From Acidobacteriales bacterium 59-55 (GTDB lineage Bacteria > Acidobacteriota > Terriglobia > Terriglobales > Acidobacteriaceae): a stretch of DNA of 64,000 nucleotides. Below are positions 41,586 to 52,500 of the stretch, in pieces. Under the pieces are notes generated by a model. That model was not told the DNA's origin. It worked only from the letters and a program-made list of their open reading frames with translations, and did no database searches. Each line of letters opens with the position of its first letter. Position 1 is the stretch's first letter. A program made the position numbers and the translations under genes. The DNA lies in contig MKSV01000006.1 of assembly GCA_001897435.1 (NCBI GenBank), positions 186,001-250,000 on the forward strand, written 5' to 3'.

Positions 41586-42344
41586 GTGGCTTCCACCCCT
41601 GCCTCAACTCGCATCCATGCCGGAACCTCCGGTTGGGCCTACCCAACCTGGAAACCCGACTTCTATCCTCCTCGCACTCCTGCGAAAAAGTTCCTTGAGT
41701 TCTATGCCTCGCAGCTGACCTCCGTCGAGGTCAACTACACCTTCCGCGCCCTGCCCACGGCGAAGATGCTCGAGGGTTGGCTCGCCGCTACTCCGCCGCA
41801 CTTTCGCTTCAGCTTCAAAGCGCCGCAGCGCATCACCCACTTCAAGCGCCTGCGCGAATGCGACGCCGACGTCGCGCAGTTCATCTCCACGCTTGAACCC
41901 GTCCGCCAGGCAGAGAAGCTCGGCGTCGTGCTCTTCCAGCTTGCGCCGAACTTCAAGGCCGACGCCGCGCTGCTCGACGCCTTTCTCAACATCTCCGCGC
42001 TGCGTGCTCCCGGCGCTCCCCGCGTGGCGTTCGAGTTCCGCCACGAATCATGGTTCGCGGAAGAGATCTACGCCGTCCTGCGTGGACACAATGCCGCTCT
42101 CTGCGTCGCCGAAAGCGATGATCTCGTCACTCCTGAGATCCACCCTGCCGCCGATTTCGCCTGCTTCCGCCTGCGCCGCAGCAGCGGCTACTCCCCCGCC
42201 GAACTCGACGCCTTCGCCAAACGTTTCCTGGCTCTCGCTCAACAACGTGACGTCTATATTTACTTCAAACACGAGGACGAACCCACCGGCGCACTCAATG
42301 CCAAAGCCTTCCTCGACCGCACGATCGCCGAGGAAAAGCTCTAG
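41586..42344 (+). CDS. DUF72 domain protein
   Basis: A 252-residue protein from GTG 41586. IHAGTSGWAYPTWKPDFYP, YASQLTSVEVNYTFRALP and PHFRFSFKAPQRITHFKRL are the DUF72 hallmarks; the C-terminus has YIYFKHEDEPTGALNAKAF. The family is TIM-barrel-like, and its biochemical function is not established. Its stop is followed directly by the next start (TAG then ATG), so the two are co-translated. Confidence 0.88.
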   Translation: MASTPASTRIHAGTSGWAYPTWKPDFYPPRTPAKKFLEFYASQLTSVEVNYTFRALPTAKMLEGWLAATPPHFRFSFKAPQRITHFKRLRECDADVAQFISTLEPVRQAEKLGVVLFQLAPNFKADAALLDAFLNISALRAPGAPRVAFEFRHESWFAEEIYAVLRGHNAALCVAESDDLVTPEIHPAADFACFRLRRSSGYSPAELDAFAKRFLALAQQRDVYIYFKHEDEPTGALNAKAFLDRTIAEEKL

Positions 42345-43379
42345 ATGCTGTCAACGCTTGAAGGCACCACCGTCCAGGTCGCCGACTTCCGTCCGCGCCG
42401 CTTCATGCGCAACGGCCACCTGCAGACCATCTTCGGTAACTACCTGCCGCGCCCCAGCAATCTTCCTCCAGCCGAGGCCCAGCTCGTCGAGGTCTCTCCC
42501 GCTACCGAGCATCAGATCTCCAGTCAGGTGCTCTGCCACTGTCACTGGCAGCCTAAAGAAGTCCGCGCCACCCGTCCCACCGTCATCATCGTTCACGGCC
42601 TCGAAGGCTCGTCAGACTCGCAGTACGTCGTCGGCAACTCCAACAAGTTCTGGCAGGCGGGCGCGAATGTCGTCCGGATGAACATGCGCAACTGCTGCGG
42701 CACCGAAGCCTTGACGCCGACGCTCTATCACTCCGGCCTCTCGGGCGACGTGCTCGCCGTCATGCGCTTTTTCGTCGAACGGCACCATCTGCAATCGGTC
42801 GCGCTGATCGGCTACTCGATGGGCGGCAACCTCGTCCTCAAGCTCGCAGGGGAACTCAGCGCAACACCGCCGCCCGAGCTGCGTTCCGTGGTCGGCGTCT
42901 CGCCGGTGATCGATCTCGCGCCCTCGTCCGACGCTCTCCACCTGCCGCAAAACCGCATCTACGAGATGAAGTTCGTCCGCGCCATGACCCGCCGCTTCCG
43001 CCGCAAGGCCGCGCTCTTTCCCCGCGCCTACGACCCGAACCGGGCCAGCGGAATTAGCTCGCTGCGCGACTTCGACGAGCAGATCATCTCGCTCTACTCC
43101 GGCTTCTCCGGCGCGGAGGACTACTACTATCGCGTCGCCGCCGCCCGTGTCATCGACCAGATCACGGTCCCCACACTTATCCTCAACGCGCTCGACGATC
43201 CTTTTATCCGTATCTCTCCGGACACCCGCGACAAGATCATCGCCAACCCCAATATCACCTTCCTCGAAACCGAGCGGGGCGGCCACTGCGCCTTTCTAGA
43301 ACAGCCCAATCCTGCCACCGGCTATGACGGATACTGGGCCGAGCACAAGCTCGTCCACTTCATCCTCGCCAACGCCTGA
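42345..43379 (+). CDS. YheT-type alpha/beta hydrolase
   Basis: A 344-residue protein with GAGGA upstream. FRPRRFMRNGHLQTIFGNY is the N-terminal motif of the YheT/embryogenesis-associated hydrolase family. PTVIIVHGLEGSSDSQYV forms the oxyanion side, GYSMGGNLVLKL the nucleophile elbow, and ERGGHCAFLE the catalytic His. Esterase activity is likely; the natural substrate is unknown. Confidence 0.9.
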   Translation: MLSTLEGTTVQVADFRPRRFMRNGHLQTIFGNYLPRPSNLPPAEAQLVEVSPATEHQISSQVLCHCHWQPKEVRATRPTVIIVHGLEGSSDSQYVVGNSNKFWQAGANVVRMNMRNCCGTEALTPTLYHSGLSGDVLAVMRFFVERHHLQSVALIGYSMGGNLVLKLAGELSATPPPELRSVVGVSPVIDLAPSSDALHLPQNRIYEMKFVRAMTRRFRRKAALFPRAYDPNRASGISSLRDFDEQIISLYSGFSGAEDYYYRVAAARVIDQITVPTLILNALDDPFIRISPDTRDKIIANPNITFLETERGGHCAFLEQPNPATGYDGYWAEHKLVHFILANA

Positions 43380-43415
43380 AACGCTTCGGCCGTCATGCCG
43401 CTAAGATAGACATTG

Positions 43416-44036
43416 ATGCTCGCCGAATGGTCCGTAGAAGCCGCCGCAGAAGATCCCGTCCTCGTCGTTCCCTGGTCTGATCCCTCGGACCCCAGCGGAA
43501 ACCGCCGTTTCATCGACCTCCGCGAAAATCCCTACGACCTCGATCACCTTCCTGAAGCTGAGCTCTATCCGCCATTGATGCACGCGCTCCGCGCCCTCAA
43601 CGCCGCGCGATCGCCTGTCTTCACCGCCAAGTGCGATGCCTGGCCGCTCAGCGTAGAAGAGCATGGGGACGAGTTCGCCCAGCTTTGCCTCGACCTCGAT
43701 ATCTTTGACGGCGGAGTCAGCGACACGGCCAACGGCTTCGCCAGCTACATTGACATCCTCTGGCGCGAACGCTCCATCTTTGCTTCGTTTCACCAGCATG
43801 AGCAGCTTCTCCACCGCCTCACCCGCCACGCCGCCATGCTCGACTACCCGTATGCCATGCTCGATTGCATCGTTCGCCCCGCGCTGATCGACCTTACCGG
43901 ACCGCAAGAGGGCTTCGCCTTGAGTCTCTATGTCAAGGCCCTCGGCCACGATCCGGGGGCAGCCGAAGAGAACTGGGCAGCCGCCCTCGACGCCGTCGTA
44001 GCCTTGCTTCGCAACAAAGACCTGTCCTTTGCCTGA
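43416..44036 (+). CDS. Conserved hypothetical protein (206 aa)
   Basis: From ATG 43416. It starts MLAEWSVEAAAEDPVLVVPWSDP; later FIDLRENPYDLDHLPEAELYPP and FASYIDILWRERSIFASF appear. It is an acidic soluble protein without a named family in my knowledge, following the YheT gene by 36 bp and probably co-transcribed. No catalytic motif is evident. Confidence 0.72.
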   Translation: MLAEWSVEAAAEDPVLVVPWSDPSDPSGNRRFIDLRENPYDLDHLPEAELYPPLMHALRALNAARSPVFTAKCDAWPLSVEEHGDEFAQLCLDLDIFDGGVSDTANGFASYIDILWRERSIFASFHQHEQLLHRLTRHAAMLDYPYAMLDCIVRPALIDLTGPQEGFALSLYVKALGHDPGAAEENWAAALDAVVALLRNKDLSFA

Positions 44037-44125
44037 TGGCTGCTGCCGGATCAATGCCGGGGTAGAACTTCCAGCTCCCTGCTCCCCATCCATACCCGCT
44101 ACAATCAAAGATCAGAGCCGCGCAT

Positions 44126-44202
44126 GGGCGAGTAGCTCAATCGGATAGAGCACGAGCCTTCTAAGCTCGGGGTTGCAGGTTCGATCCCTGCCTCGCCTAC
44201 CA
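44126..44202 (+). tRNA. tRNA-Arg (UCU)
   Basis: GGGCGAG pairs with CTCGCCT (first pair G-T). The anticodon arm CGAGC-CTTCTAA-GCTCG gives UCU, the T arm is GCAGG-TTCGATC-CCTGC, discriminator A, and CCA is encoded. Confidence 0.95.
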
Positions 44203-44221
44203 CTACCTCGCGCGCTCCCTG

Positions 44222-45463
44222 TCAGGCTTCCATCATTCTGTCTTCGATCGTCACCGGCGGCTCATGGTATCCGCTTCCATCGGGGCTGCCGATGGCGAAG
44301 CGCAACCCGGCCAGCCCGATCAGCGCAAGCGCCAGCACGCATACTCCGTTCCAGCCCCAGCGGACCCAGGCAATCGTCGCCAGCGCCGATCCCACCGCTC
44401 CGCCGGTAAAAAACACCGTCATATAAACGGTATTCAGACGGCTTCTCGCCGAAGGAACCAGGCCAAAGATCCGCGTCTGGTTCGCGACCTGCGTCATCTG
44501 CGCGCCAATATCGAGCACCACCACGCCAACCACCAGAGCAATCATGTGGAGCGTCGTCGAGACGCGCGCCAGTTCCTCACCCCATAGCAAGAGGTAGGAC
44601 CCCGCCAGCAGGGCCATCCCCACCGCCACCACCCACCGCGAGCCATGCTTGTCCGACATGCGACCGGCAATAGGAGCCACCAGCGCGCCCGCCGCGCCTA
44701 CCATGCCGAACGTCCCGGCAATTCCGGCGCCAAGCCCATAGTGGCTGTATAACATGAAGGTCAGCGTCGTCCAGAAGCAGCTGAACGAGGCAAACAGCAG
44801 CGCTCCCAGCTCGCTTGACTCGCGCAGCAGCGGCTGCGTCCGGTAGAGCGTCCACAGCGACTTCATCGCCTCGCCGTACCGCAAAGCCTCCTTGGGCGGC
44901 AGCCTGGGCATCACCCGCCACAGCAGAGGCACAAACGCCATATTCATGATCGCCGCGACGCCAAAGACCCAACGCCAACTTGAGATATCGGTCAGCCATC
45001 CAGCAAAGGTCCGCGCCAGCAGGATGCCTAGCAGGAGGCCCATCATGACGATGCCGATCGCTCTCCCACGCTGCTCGTCGCTTACCAGGTCCGGAGCAAT
45101 CGGCAGGACCACATGGGTCACCGACGCGAATGCTCCCATCAGCACGCTGCCCGCGATCAGCCAGCTCAGGCTCGGCGCCAGCGCCGACAAGGCCAGTGCA
45201 ACTGCGACTGCCCCGTACATCCGCATCAATAAGGAGCGGCGCTCCAACACATCGCCCAACGGCACAAAGAATAGCAGCCCCATCGCATAGCCCACCTGCG
45301 TCGCGACGGCTACAAATCCGGTATGGCCCGCGTTGGCACCATAGGTATGACCCATCTCCAGCAGCAGCGGCTGGTTATAGTACAGCGACGACACACCAAC
45401 AGCGCAGGCAAGCCCCAGAAAGGGCAGCGGGGCGCGAAGGGCTGCACGAGGATTTTCAGTCAT
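44222..45463 (-). CDS. MFS transporter
   Basis: A 413-residue protein with twelve predicted helices. The A-like loop GLLFFVPLGDVLERRSLLMRMYG between helices 2 and 3 and SDKHGSRWVVAVGMALLAG between 8 and 9 (GxLxDRxGRR type) mark the major facilitator superfamily. The overall pattern fits a DHA1/sugar-efflux-like exporter. The substrate is unknown. It is transcribed toward tRNA-Arg. Confidence 0.88.
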   Translation of the reverse strand: MTENPRAALRAPLPFLGLACAVGVSSLYYNQPLLLEMGHTYGANAGHTGFVAVATQVGYAMGLLFFVPLGDVLERRSLLMRMYGAVAVALALSALAPSLSWLIAGSVLMGAFASVTHVVLPIAPDLVSDEQRGRAIGIVMMGLLLGILLARTFAGWLTDISSWRWVFGVAAIMNMAFVPLLWRVMPRLPPKEALRYGEAMKSLWTLYRTQPLLRESSELGALLFASFSCFWTTLTFMLYSHYGLGAGIAGTFGMVGAAGALVAPIAGRMSDKHGSRWVVAVGMALLAGSYLLLWGEELARVSTTLHMIALVVGVVVLDIGAQMTQVANQTRIFGLVPSARSRLNTVYMTVFFTGGAVGSALATIAWVRWGWNGVCVLALALIGLAGLRFAIGSPDGSGYHEPPVTIEDRMMEA

Positions 45464-45551
45464 TATTAAGAGGCCTGACCACTAGTGTAACCAATTGTCC
45501 CCTTAATATTTAAGAGGCGACCTCTCCCAGGGTCGCGCGGTAGATCCCTAC

Positions 45552-46490
45552 TTATCCAGCCACCTTTACCGGCCGTCCACCCCGGCTGACGATCGACAGC
45601 TTCTCCGCATTAAGAATCTTCCGCGCCTGGTCCCGGGCATGACTCGACCAGGGGCCCGTCGGGTCCAGCCGGACATAGGCGAGCCAGTGCCGCAGCGCCC
45701 TGCGCCTGTGACCCTGCCGCTCATACGCCAGCGCCAGGTTGTAGTGGGCGTCCGCATACTGCGGAACCAGGGTCACCGCCTTCTGATAGGCCCGCGTTGC
45801 CTCATCCAGTTGCTGCATCTCATCGAGAACGTTACCCAGGTCGAAGAACGCCAGCGCATAGTCCGGGTCCGCGACCGTAGCACGCCGGTAAAGCTCTTCC
45901 GCCGCTTCATACTCCCTCAGGTTGTAGTGAATAGTCCCCAGATTGATCAGCGCCGGGGCATGACTCGGCTTCGCCGCCAAAATCGACTCGTAGATCTCGA
46001 TCGCCGCTGGAATCGTCGCCGGATTCTCTTCCATCTTCACCGCTCGCAGAAATCGCTCCTGCATCTCAGCGGCCTGACGTGATGAGTCCTGAGCGCCCGC
46101 CCGGGCCAGACTCAACTGGCGCCCGCCGAGCGTATCGAAATCGAACGCAAGCTGTTGTGTCAGCGGATCGAACAGCGCACCGCCCTGGCGAAACGCCAAT
46201 CGAGACCCTCGCCGCACCGCGCTCGCCTCCATCAACGGATTGCGCATTCCCCCTACGCGCTGCATCGCATCGACAGAGGCACGGATGCTCTTGGCCGAGA
46301 TACGCGTCGTCGCCTGCAGATCGCGCAGCGTCCGCAACTGTCCCAGGTCTTCAAAGGTGTAATGTTCGTTGGCGGATATCAGTCCGGCTCGCTCCCACGC
46401 CGCGAGCTGGCGCGCATGCAAGTGCAGTATCCGTAAAACGTCTTGACGGCAGTATCGGGTCACGTCGGTGTCTCGGTTGGCCCCGCCCAT
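45552..46490 (-). CDS. MerR-like HTH protein with TPR repeats
   Basis: A 312-residue protein. Residues 10-80 (YCRQDVLRILHLHARQLAAWERAGLI and so on, RTLRDLQATTRISAKSIRASV) form a MerR-type winged helix. From about 160 tetratricopeptide repeats follow: ALINLGTIHYNLREYEAAEELYRRA, ALAFFDLGNVLDEMQQLDEATRAYQKA, ADAHYNLALAYERQGHRRRAL. This fusion is common in Acidobacteriota and other deltaproteobacteria-like lineages. The ligand is unknown. The start at 46490 lacks a clear ribosome site. Confidence 0.82.
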   Translation of the reverse strand: MGGANRDTDVTRYCRQDVLRILHLHARQLAAWERAGLISANEHYTFEDLGQLRTLRDLQATTRISAKSIRASVDAMQRVGGMRNPLMEASAVRRGSRLAFRQGGALFDPLTQQLAFDFDTLGGRQLSLARAGAQDSSRQAAEMQERFLRAVKMEENPATIPAAIEIYESILAAKPSHAPALINLGTIHYNLREYEAAEELYRRATVADPDYALAFFDLGNVLDEMQQLDEATRAYQKAVTLVPQYADAHYNLALAYERQGHRRRALRHWLAYVRLDPTGPWSSHARDQARKILNAEKLSIVSRGGRPVKVAG

Positions 46491-46720
46491 AAATCCGGTT
46501 CAGCAAACTCTAGTTGCAGTATGCCGCTCTCATTCACGCCAATCAAGCCCCTTTCTCGCTAACATCCTCAAATACCAGTGGATATCTTGTACCAAATCGG
46601 GTTCCGGCAGGTAGCGAACCGCTGTACCCTGTTTGTGACTGAAATGCGAATCAATGGCGGACGGCAAAATCGCCGCCGTCTGTTTTGAAATCGATCCCTC
46701 TGCGACGGAGAAAGACCTGC

Positions 46721-49432
46721 ATGCATCCAGAGAAAAATAAGTGGAGCCGCCGCCGTTTTTTACAGACGGCAGGAACGTTAGCGGCACTGGCAAGCACCGA
46801 GATCAAGAGCGTTGCAGCAACCGGGGCTCGTGGAGTTTCACTGGCGCTGGACCCATCCGATCCCATCGTCGGCGCTCCCGAGTCAATATGGGCAGCCAAC
46901 GAACTGGAGCACTCGCTGGTCGCAAAGGGAATCAAGGTTCTGCGCTGCCAGCGGGTAGCGCAGGCAAATGCGGGCGATCTCTGCATCGTGGCGGCGGGTT
47001 CAGCCTCGCCGATCTCAGTAGAAGTGTTGCAAGCGGCAAGTGCCACCGTATCACCAGCCCCCGAATCGCTTGGCATCTTTCCCGGTGAGGCGGCGGGCCG
47101 AAAGGTCATTCTGGCCTGCGGGCATGACGCGCGAGCGATGGTCTATGCGCTGCTCGATCTCGCAGACCGCGTGCAGAACTCCGCCGATCCGATCGCTACA
47201 TTGGCCCACATAACGCCGCACGCCGAGCGGCCGGCAAACCAGGTCCGCAGCATCACGCGGCTCTTCACCAGCGACGTGGAGGATAAGCCCTGGTACAACG
47301 ACCGCGAGATGTGGCCCCAGTATCTAACCATGCTGGCCACACAGAGGTTCAACCGCTTCAACCTGGCGTTCGGCATCGGCTACGACTTTATCCGGCAGGT
47401 CACGGACGCTTATTTCCTGTTTACTTATCCCTTCCTCCTCTCGGTGCCGGGGTACAACGTGCGGGTGCCGCAGTTGCCGGACGCCGAGCGCGACCACAAT
47501 CTGGAGATGCTCCGCTACATCGGCGAGCAAACCGTGGCGCGAGGCATGGAGTTCCACATAGGCCTGTGGATGCATGGCTACGAGTGGATCGACAGCCCTC
47601 ACCCCAACTACACCATCGAAGGCATCACCCGGGAGAACCACGGAGTCTACTGCCGCGACGCAGTACGCATGCTGCTGAAGGCATGTCCGACGATCAGCGG
47701 CGTCACCTTCCGCATCCACGGCGAGAGCGGTGTGCAGGAGGGCAGCTACCAGTTCTGGAAGACGGTCTTCGACGGCGTCGCCACCTGCGGCCGCACGGTA
47801 CAACTGGACATGCACACCAAGGGCATGACCCAGGCGATGACCGATATCGCCCTGGCAACAAAGCAGCCGGTGAGCATGTCTCCCAAGTTCTGGGGCGAGC
47901 ACATGGGCATGACCTATCACCAGGCCGACATCCGCAAGTTCGAGCGACCCAAGCCCGGGGACGAGAACAAGACCGGCCTGATGAAGCTCAGCGCCGGAAC
48001 GCGAAGCTTCCTGCGTTACGGCTATGGAGACCTGCTGCGCGAGGATCGGCCATGGACCGTCGTGCATCGCATCTGGCCGGGAACGCAGCGCCTGCTGCTG
48101 TGGGGCGACCCGGTAACAGCGGCGGGCTACTCCCGCTGCTTCAGCTTCTGCGGCAGCAACGGCGTGGAGATCTGCGAGCCGCTCTCGTTCAAAGGCAGAC
48201 GCGGCACCGGGCTCCCGGGCGGACGCTGCGCCTACGAAGATGCAAGCCTGAAGCCGCACTGGGACTGGGAGAAGTATCAATATACCTACCGGGTCTGGGG
48301 ACGGCTTCTCTACAATCCCGATGCCGAGCCCGATACCTGGCAACGGACGCTGCGCAGCGAATTTGGCGGCGGCGCGGAGCATGTCGAGGCATCGCTATCC
48401 CAGGCCAGCCGCATTCTTCCAGCGGTAACGACGGCTTATGCTCCCTCCGCAGGCAATAACACCTACTGGCCGGAGTTGTACTTCAACCAGTCGTTTGTGG
48501 ATGCCGAACACCCGGGACCATATGGCGACAGCATGGCTCCAAAGGTCTTCGACAACGCAAGCCCCTTCGACCCGCAGTTGTTCTCGCAGATGAACGAGTT
48601 CGCAGCGGAGATCCTGGGCGGCGAACGAACGGGCAAATACTCGCCTATCGAAGTCGCACAGTGGATCGAGGGCTACGCCGACGAATCGCTGCGGCATCTG
48701 AAGCAGGCCGATAAAACAGTGAGCAGGAAACAAAGCCCCGAGTATCGGAGGCTCGCCATCGACGTTACCCTGCAGGCTGGGCTAGGGCAATTCTTTGGCG
48801 CAAAGTTCCGCAGCGGCGTGCTCTACGCCATCTACCAGAAGACCGGCGACCGCAGCGCGCTCGAGGCGTCGCTGTCGATGTACCGCAAGGCTCGGGATCA
48901 CTGGGCGCAGCTTGCAAACACGGCAAAAGGGATCTACGTGGCCGATATCACCGTTGGGGAGCAGCCGCAGCAGCGCGGCCACTGGCTCGACCGCCTTCCC
49001 GCCATCGATCGCGATATCGCGGCTATCGCACAGAAGCTCAATGAAGCACCAGCAGGCACGGTATCGCCGCAGATAGCAGCCGTGATTCAACAGACGCTGG
49101 GACATCCACATCGGGTGACTCCGGCCTGCAAACACGATGTCCCGGCAGCGTTTCGCGCGGGCGAGCCGCTGGAGCTGGAACTCTCGCTCCCGCACCCTGC
49201 CGCCGTGCGGCTCTACTACCGGCATGTCAATCAGGCAGAGCGGTATGCGTCGCTGGCCATGGAGACTCGCGGTCGGTCCTACCACGCGACTATTCCCGCC
49301 GACTACACCAGGTCCGACTATCCCCTGGAGTATTACTTCGAGATCAAAGAAAACAACGAAGACGTGACCCTGCTTCCCGGCTTCTCAAAGAACCTCACCG
49401 GGCAGCCCTACTTCGTGGTTCGGCGAGCTTAG
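46721..49432 (+). CDS. Large Tat-exported glycoside-hydrolase-like protein
   Basis: A 903-residue protein; ATG 46721 has CGGAGA nine bases upstream and begins a Tat signal (WSRRRFLQTAGTLAALAS). An N-terminal alpha/beta domain (about 45-160) resembles the small domain of GH20/GH67-type enzymes (AANELEHSLVAKGIKVLR). A TIM-barrel-like body follows, with FHIGLWMHGYEW, VTFRIHGESGVQEGSYQFW (Glu-rich, possible catalytic site) and LDMHTKGMT. A helical part and a C-terminal beta domain end it. The GH family is not assigned. The neighbour at 49529 is also an exported carbohydrate-active-like protein. Confidence 0.62.
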   Translation: MHPEKNKWSRRRFLQTAGTLAALASTEIKSVAATGARGVSLALDPSDPIVGAPESIWAANELEHSLVAKGIKVLRCQRVAQANAGDLCIVAAGSASPISVEVLQAASATVSPAPESLGIFPGEAAGRKVILACGHDARAMVYALLDLADRVQNSADPIATLAHITPHAERPANQVRSITRLFTSDVEDKPWYNDREMWPQYLTMLATQRFNRFNLAFGIGYDFIRQVTDAYFLFTYPFLLSVPGYNVRVPQLPDAERDHNLEMLRYIGEQTVARGMEFHIGLWMHGYEWIDSPHPNYTIEGITRENHGVYCRDAVRMLLKACPTISGVTFRIHGESGVQEGSYQFWKTVFDGVATCGRTVQLDMHTKGMTQAMTDIALATKQPVSMSPKFWGEHMGMTYHQADIRKFERPKPGDENKTGLMKLSAGTRSFLRYGYGDLLREDRPWTVVHRIWPGTQRLLLWGDPVTAAGYSRCFSFCGSNGVEICEPLSFKGRRGTGLPGGRCAYEDASLKPHWDWEKYQYTYRVWGRLLYNPDAEPDTWQRTLRSEFGGGAEHVEASLSQASRILPAVTTAYAPSAGNNTYWPELYFNQSFVDAEHPGPYGDSMAPKVFDNASPFDPQLFSQMNEFAAEILGGERTGKYSPIEVAQWIEGYADESLRHLKQADKTVSRKQSPEYRRLAIDVTLQAGLGQFFGAKFRSGVLYAIYQKTGDRSALEASLSMYRKARDHWAQLANTAKGIYVADITVGEQPQQRGHWLDRLPAIDRDIAAIAQKLNEAPAGTVSPQIAAVIQQTLGHPHRVTPACKHDVPAAFRAGEPLELELSLPHPAAVRLYYRHVNQAERYASLAMETRGRSYHATIPADYTRSDYPLEYYFEIKENNEDVTLLPGFSKNLTGQPYFVVRRA

Positions 49433-49528
49433 TTCAGCAGCGATTCACACCACCGCTAGACCATTCCCGCGCGCCGCAATATAGTGGTTCGGCAACTTGT
49501 TCTCAGCCGGGACCGAGGGATAGGCATC

Positions 49529-52500
49529 ATGCGGCATTTGCAATCGCTTTTTGCAGTGAGTTTGCTCGCGGGAACGATGTTGGCAGTGGCACAATCATCC
49601 CAGCAACCATCACAACAGCCAGGCCTGTTGTTCTACCTCTCGGCGGACCACGGATTCAAAGCCGACTATGCCTCCGGCGATCCCACGCCGAACTTCCTCG
49701 CGGACGTCAAGATCCTCCCTGGCGGCGCAAAGGGTTCCTACCTGCAATGCGGCAACGATCAACTGCTCTCATACTGGGCTCCCGGCAACATCTATGCGCA
49801 GCGTGGAACCATCTCGTTCGACTGGCGCTCGCGCGATCCCGTCGATCAGACCGAGTTTCCGATCTTCCGCGTCGGCTATGCCGACCACTCCAGCTGGGAC
49901 ATGGTGTGGATGCGGATCGACTACAACGGCCACGGGTTCGATGCCTTCGTCACCGACGCGAACCTGGGCCGCACCCGCGTCTCGTACACGATGCCGAACT
50001 TCCCCAAGCCGAATCAGTGGGTGCATCTGGCGCTCGCCTGGGACGAGACGACCGGCATTCGCTTCTATGTCAATGGCAAACTGGTGGCGCAGAAGGCGGC
50101 AACCGGACTCTTCGACGCGACCCTCGATCAGTTTGGTCCGCACTCCCGCCTGATCGCTCCGACCGGCGTGGAAAGCTCCTATAACTTCGACCGCGGCGGC
50201 GACGTCGATGAGCTGCGCATCTACGACCGCATGCTCTCGGACGCCAACATCGCAGCGCTGGCCAAAGAGGAAACACCACAGACTATCCCACCACTGACAC
50301 GCAGTATCTCGGATAAGGACTGGCAGAAGGAGTGGTGGTTCCGCTACGGCTGGAATCGCCCGGGCGATATTCCCGCGCCGCTTCAATCCTCCTCCACCAC
50401 GATCCGCAAGGTTGAGATTCACGATGTATACGACCTCAAGCGCTGGTGGTGGCGGGCGACCGACGGCATCCGCGAGACGACCTGGCCGGGTGTCTACAAC
50501 CGCTCGCGGCTGGAGGGCCGCCGCGACTACTTTCAGCTACCGGACTGGGACACCTATTCCCTCTCCGGCAAGACCGTAACCTTCTTCATGCCGAACGAGC
50601 CCTGGAACCATATCGAGATGGAGGGCGCGGCGTGGGGCACCATGTCGCTGCTCTCGCACGATCTCGAAAAGGCAACCGACTCCGAACGGACACTCTTCAA
50701 GCGACCAAAAGGGCAGGAGAGAACCTTCAACCAGATCGACAAGCCCATCACCGGCCAGAAGTTGCGTTTCACCAACGTGGAACAGGAGACGCCTCTCGGT
50801 GAGTTGTCTGCGTACTACGTTCATCCCGGGCCTGCGCCGGCAGGCATCGCGGAACTCACGTACAAGCTGACAGCCACCGTCGAGCCGGACAATCCTTCGC
50901 TCGCGCCTCTAGTGAAATATATCGATGGCCGTTACCCTTCCGACGAGCGCATGACCATGGTTGCCCTGCCCCCCGGCGCTCCCAGCACGGCGAGAAAAAC
51001 CCCGCAGAAGGGCCTGCCGGTCGTCAACATCCTTGTTCCCGCTGACTTCCGCAAGGTGCAGGCGGAGAGCGGGCACGGCTTCTCCTACACATGGGAGAAC
51101 ATGGACGGCGGCCTCGACGGCATCGCCATCGACCTGCCCGCGCTGAATCTCAAGCCGACGCACGGCGAATATCTACCGCTCAATATCCAGATCAAAGACC
51201 CGCTGTGGCCGATGCGCGACATGCTCGACTTCAGCTTCTCGGTCAAACCAGGCGAGCCGCATACTCTGTGGCTCGATACGCGCGACCGCATCCTGCCCAA
51301 TAACAAGAGCCTCTGGATCACAATCGCCGCAGCCGGTGGCGACTTCGGCCCCCAGGCGCTCGAAGGCGCACAACTGCGCCTGATCTTCAAGCCGTGGAAG
51401 GAAGCGGCAAAGGAGCACGTGGCTGACCGCTTTACCCAGGTGCGCGACAACTTCGCCAACATGGTCGAAGAGAATGTCACTTCGAAGAAGCTCAACACCT
51501 TCAATCGCTTCAATGCCGACATCAGCGACCTGCTGCGCGTCGATCCCCAGAACTACCTGGCCCGCACCTACTGGTACGACGTCAACCGGGAGCAGGCAAA
51601 GCCGCCATTCACGCTACCCGCCACGCCTCCGGGCATCCCTGACTGGGCCTTTCTCCAGACGACCGACCTCGGCTATCTCAAGCAATTAGTTAACTGGTAC
51701 ATCGACAATCGCCAGATCGCGAACGGCGAGTTCGGCGGCGGCCTCTCCGACGACAGCGACTTCCTCAACTGGTGGCCGCCTACCGCGCTGATGGGTGTTA
51801 CGCCGGAGAAGATCAAGAAGTCTGTGCTCAAGACCATGGACGCCATGTACGACCAGCACATGTTCACCAATGGCCTGGCGACCGGTCAGTATGACGAGCT
51901 ACACAGCTATGAAGACGGCATCAACGTCCTCGGCCAGTCCATGATGATCGACTTCGGCAGCCCGAAGCAGATTGAACGCGCCATGGTAACGGCTCGCCGC
52001 CTGGAGTGGTTGACCGGCATCAATGCGGCCGGCCACCGCCATATCCGGTCGTCTTACTTCAGCGGCGCAAAGATGGCCGAAGATGGGGTCTGGGGATGGT
52101 CCAAGCCGAACTCCTACTTCGTCTTCCAGCCGGCGCTCTCGCTGGTACTGTTCAACGGCGCGCCTGAGACCCGGAAGATGGTGCTGGAGCTGGCCGATGG
52201 CCTGCTGGCCCATCGCAAGCTCGGCCCTAACGGAAAGTACACCATCGACGCCACCATCAACTTCAAGTCTGACGCGGACCTCCCCGGCAAAGCCCCCTGG
52301 TTCATCTTCTGGGCTGCTTACCGCTGGACCGGGGACAAGAAATACATCCAGCCATTCCTCGATGACGGTGCGTCATCCCTGCAGTCGATCAACTCCAACG
52401 CGCTCGACATGCTCAACATGCGCGATAGCTGGGGCAGGCAGGTGCTTGCGTCTGAGCCCACAGCTTCAACCGTCTCCCGGCCTTCGACCGTCACGCAGAA

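Noticed and set aside
47311..48459. Second-frame reading (382 codons) inside the 903-residue exported protein
   Set aside because: Arg/Gly/Pro-rich shadow of the high-GC gene; the first frame has Tat signal, ribosome site and protein-like sequence throughout.
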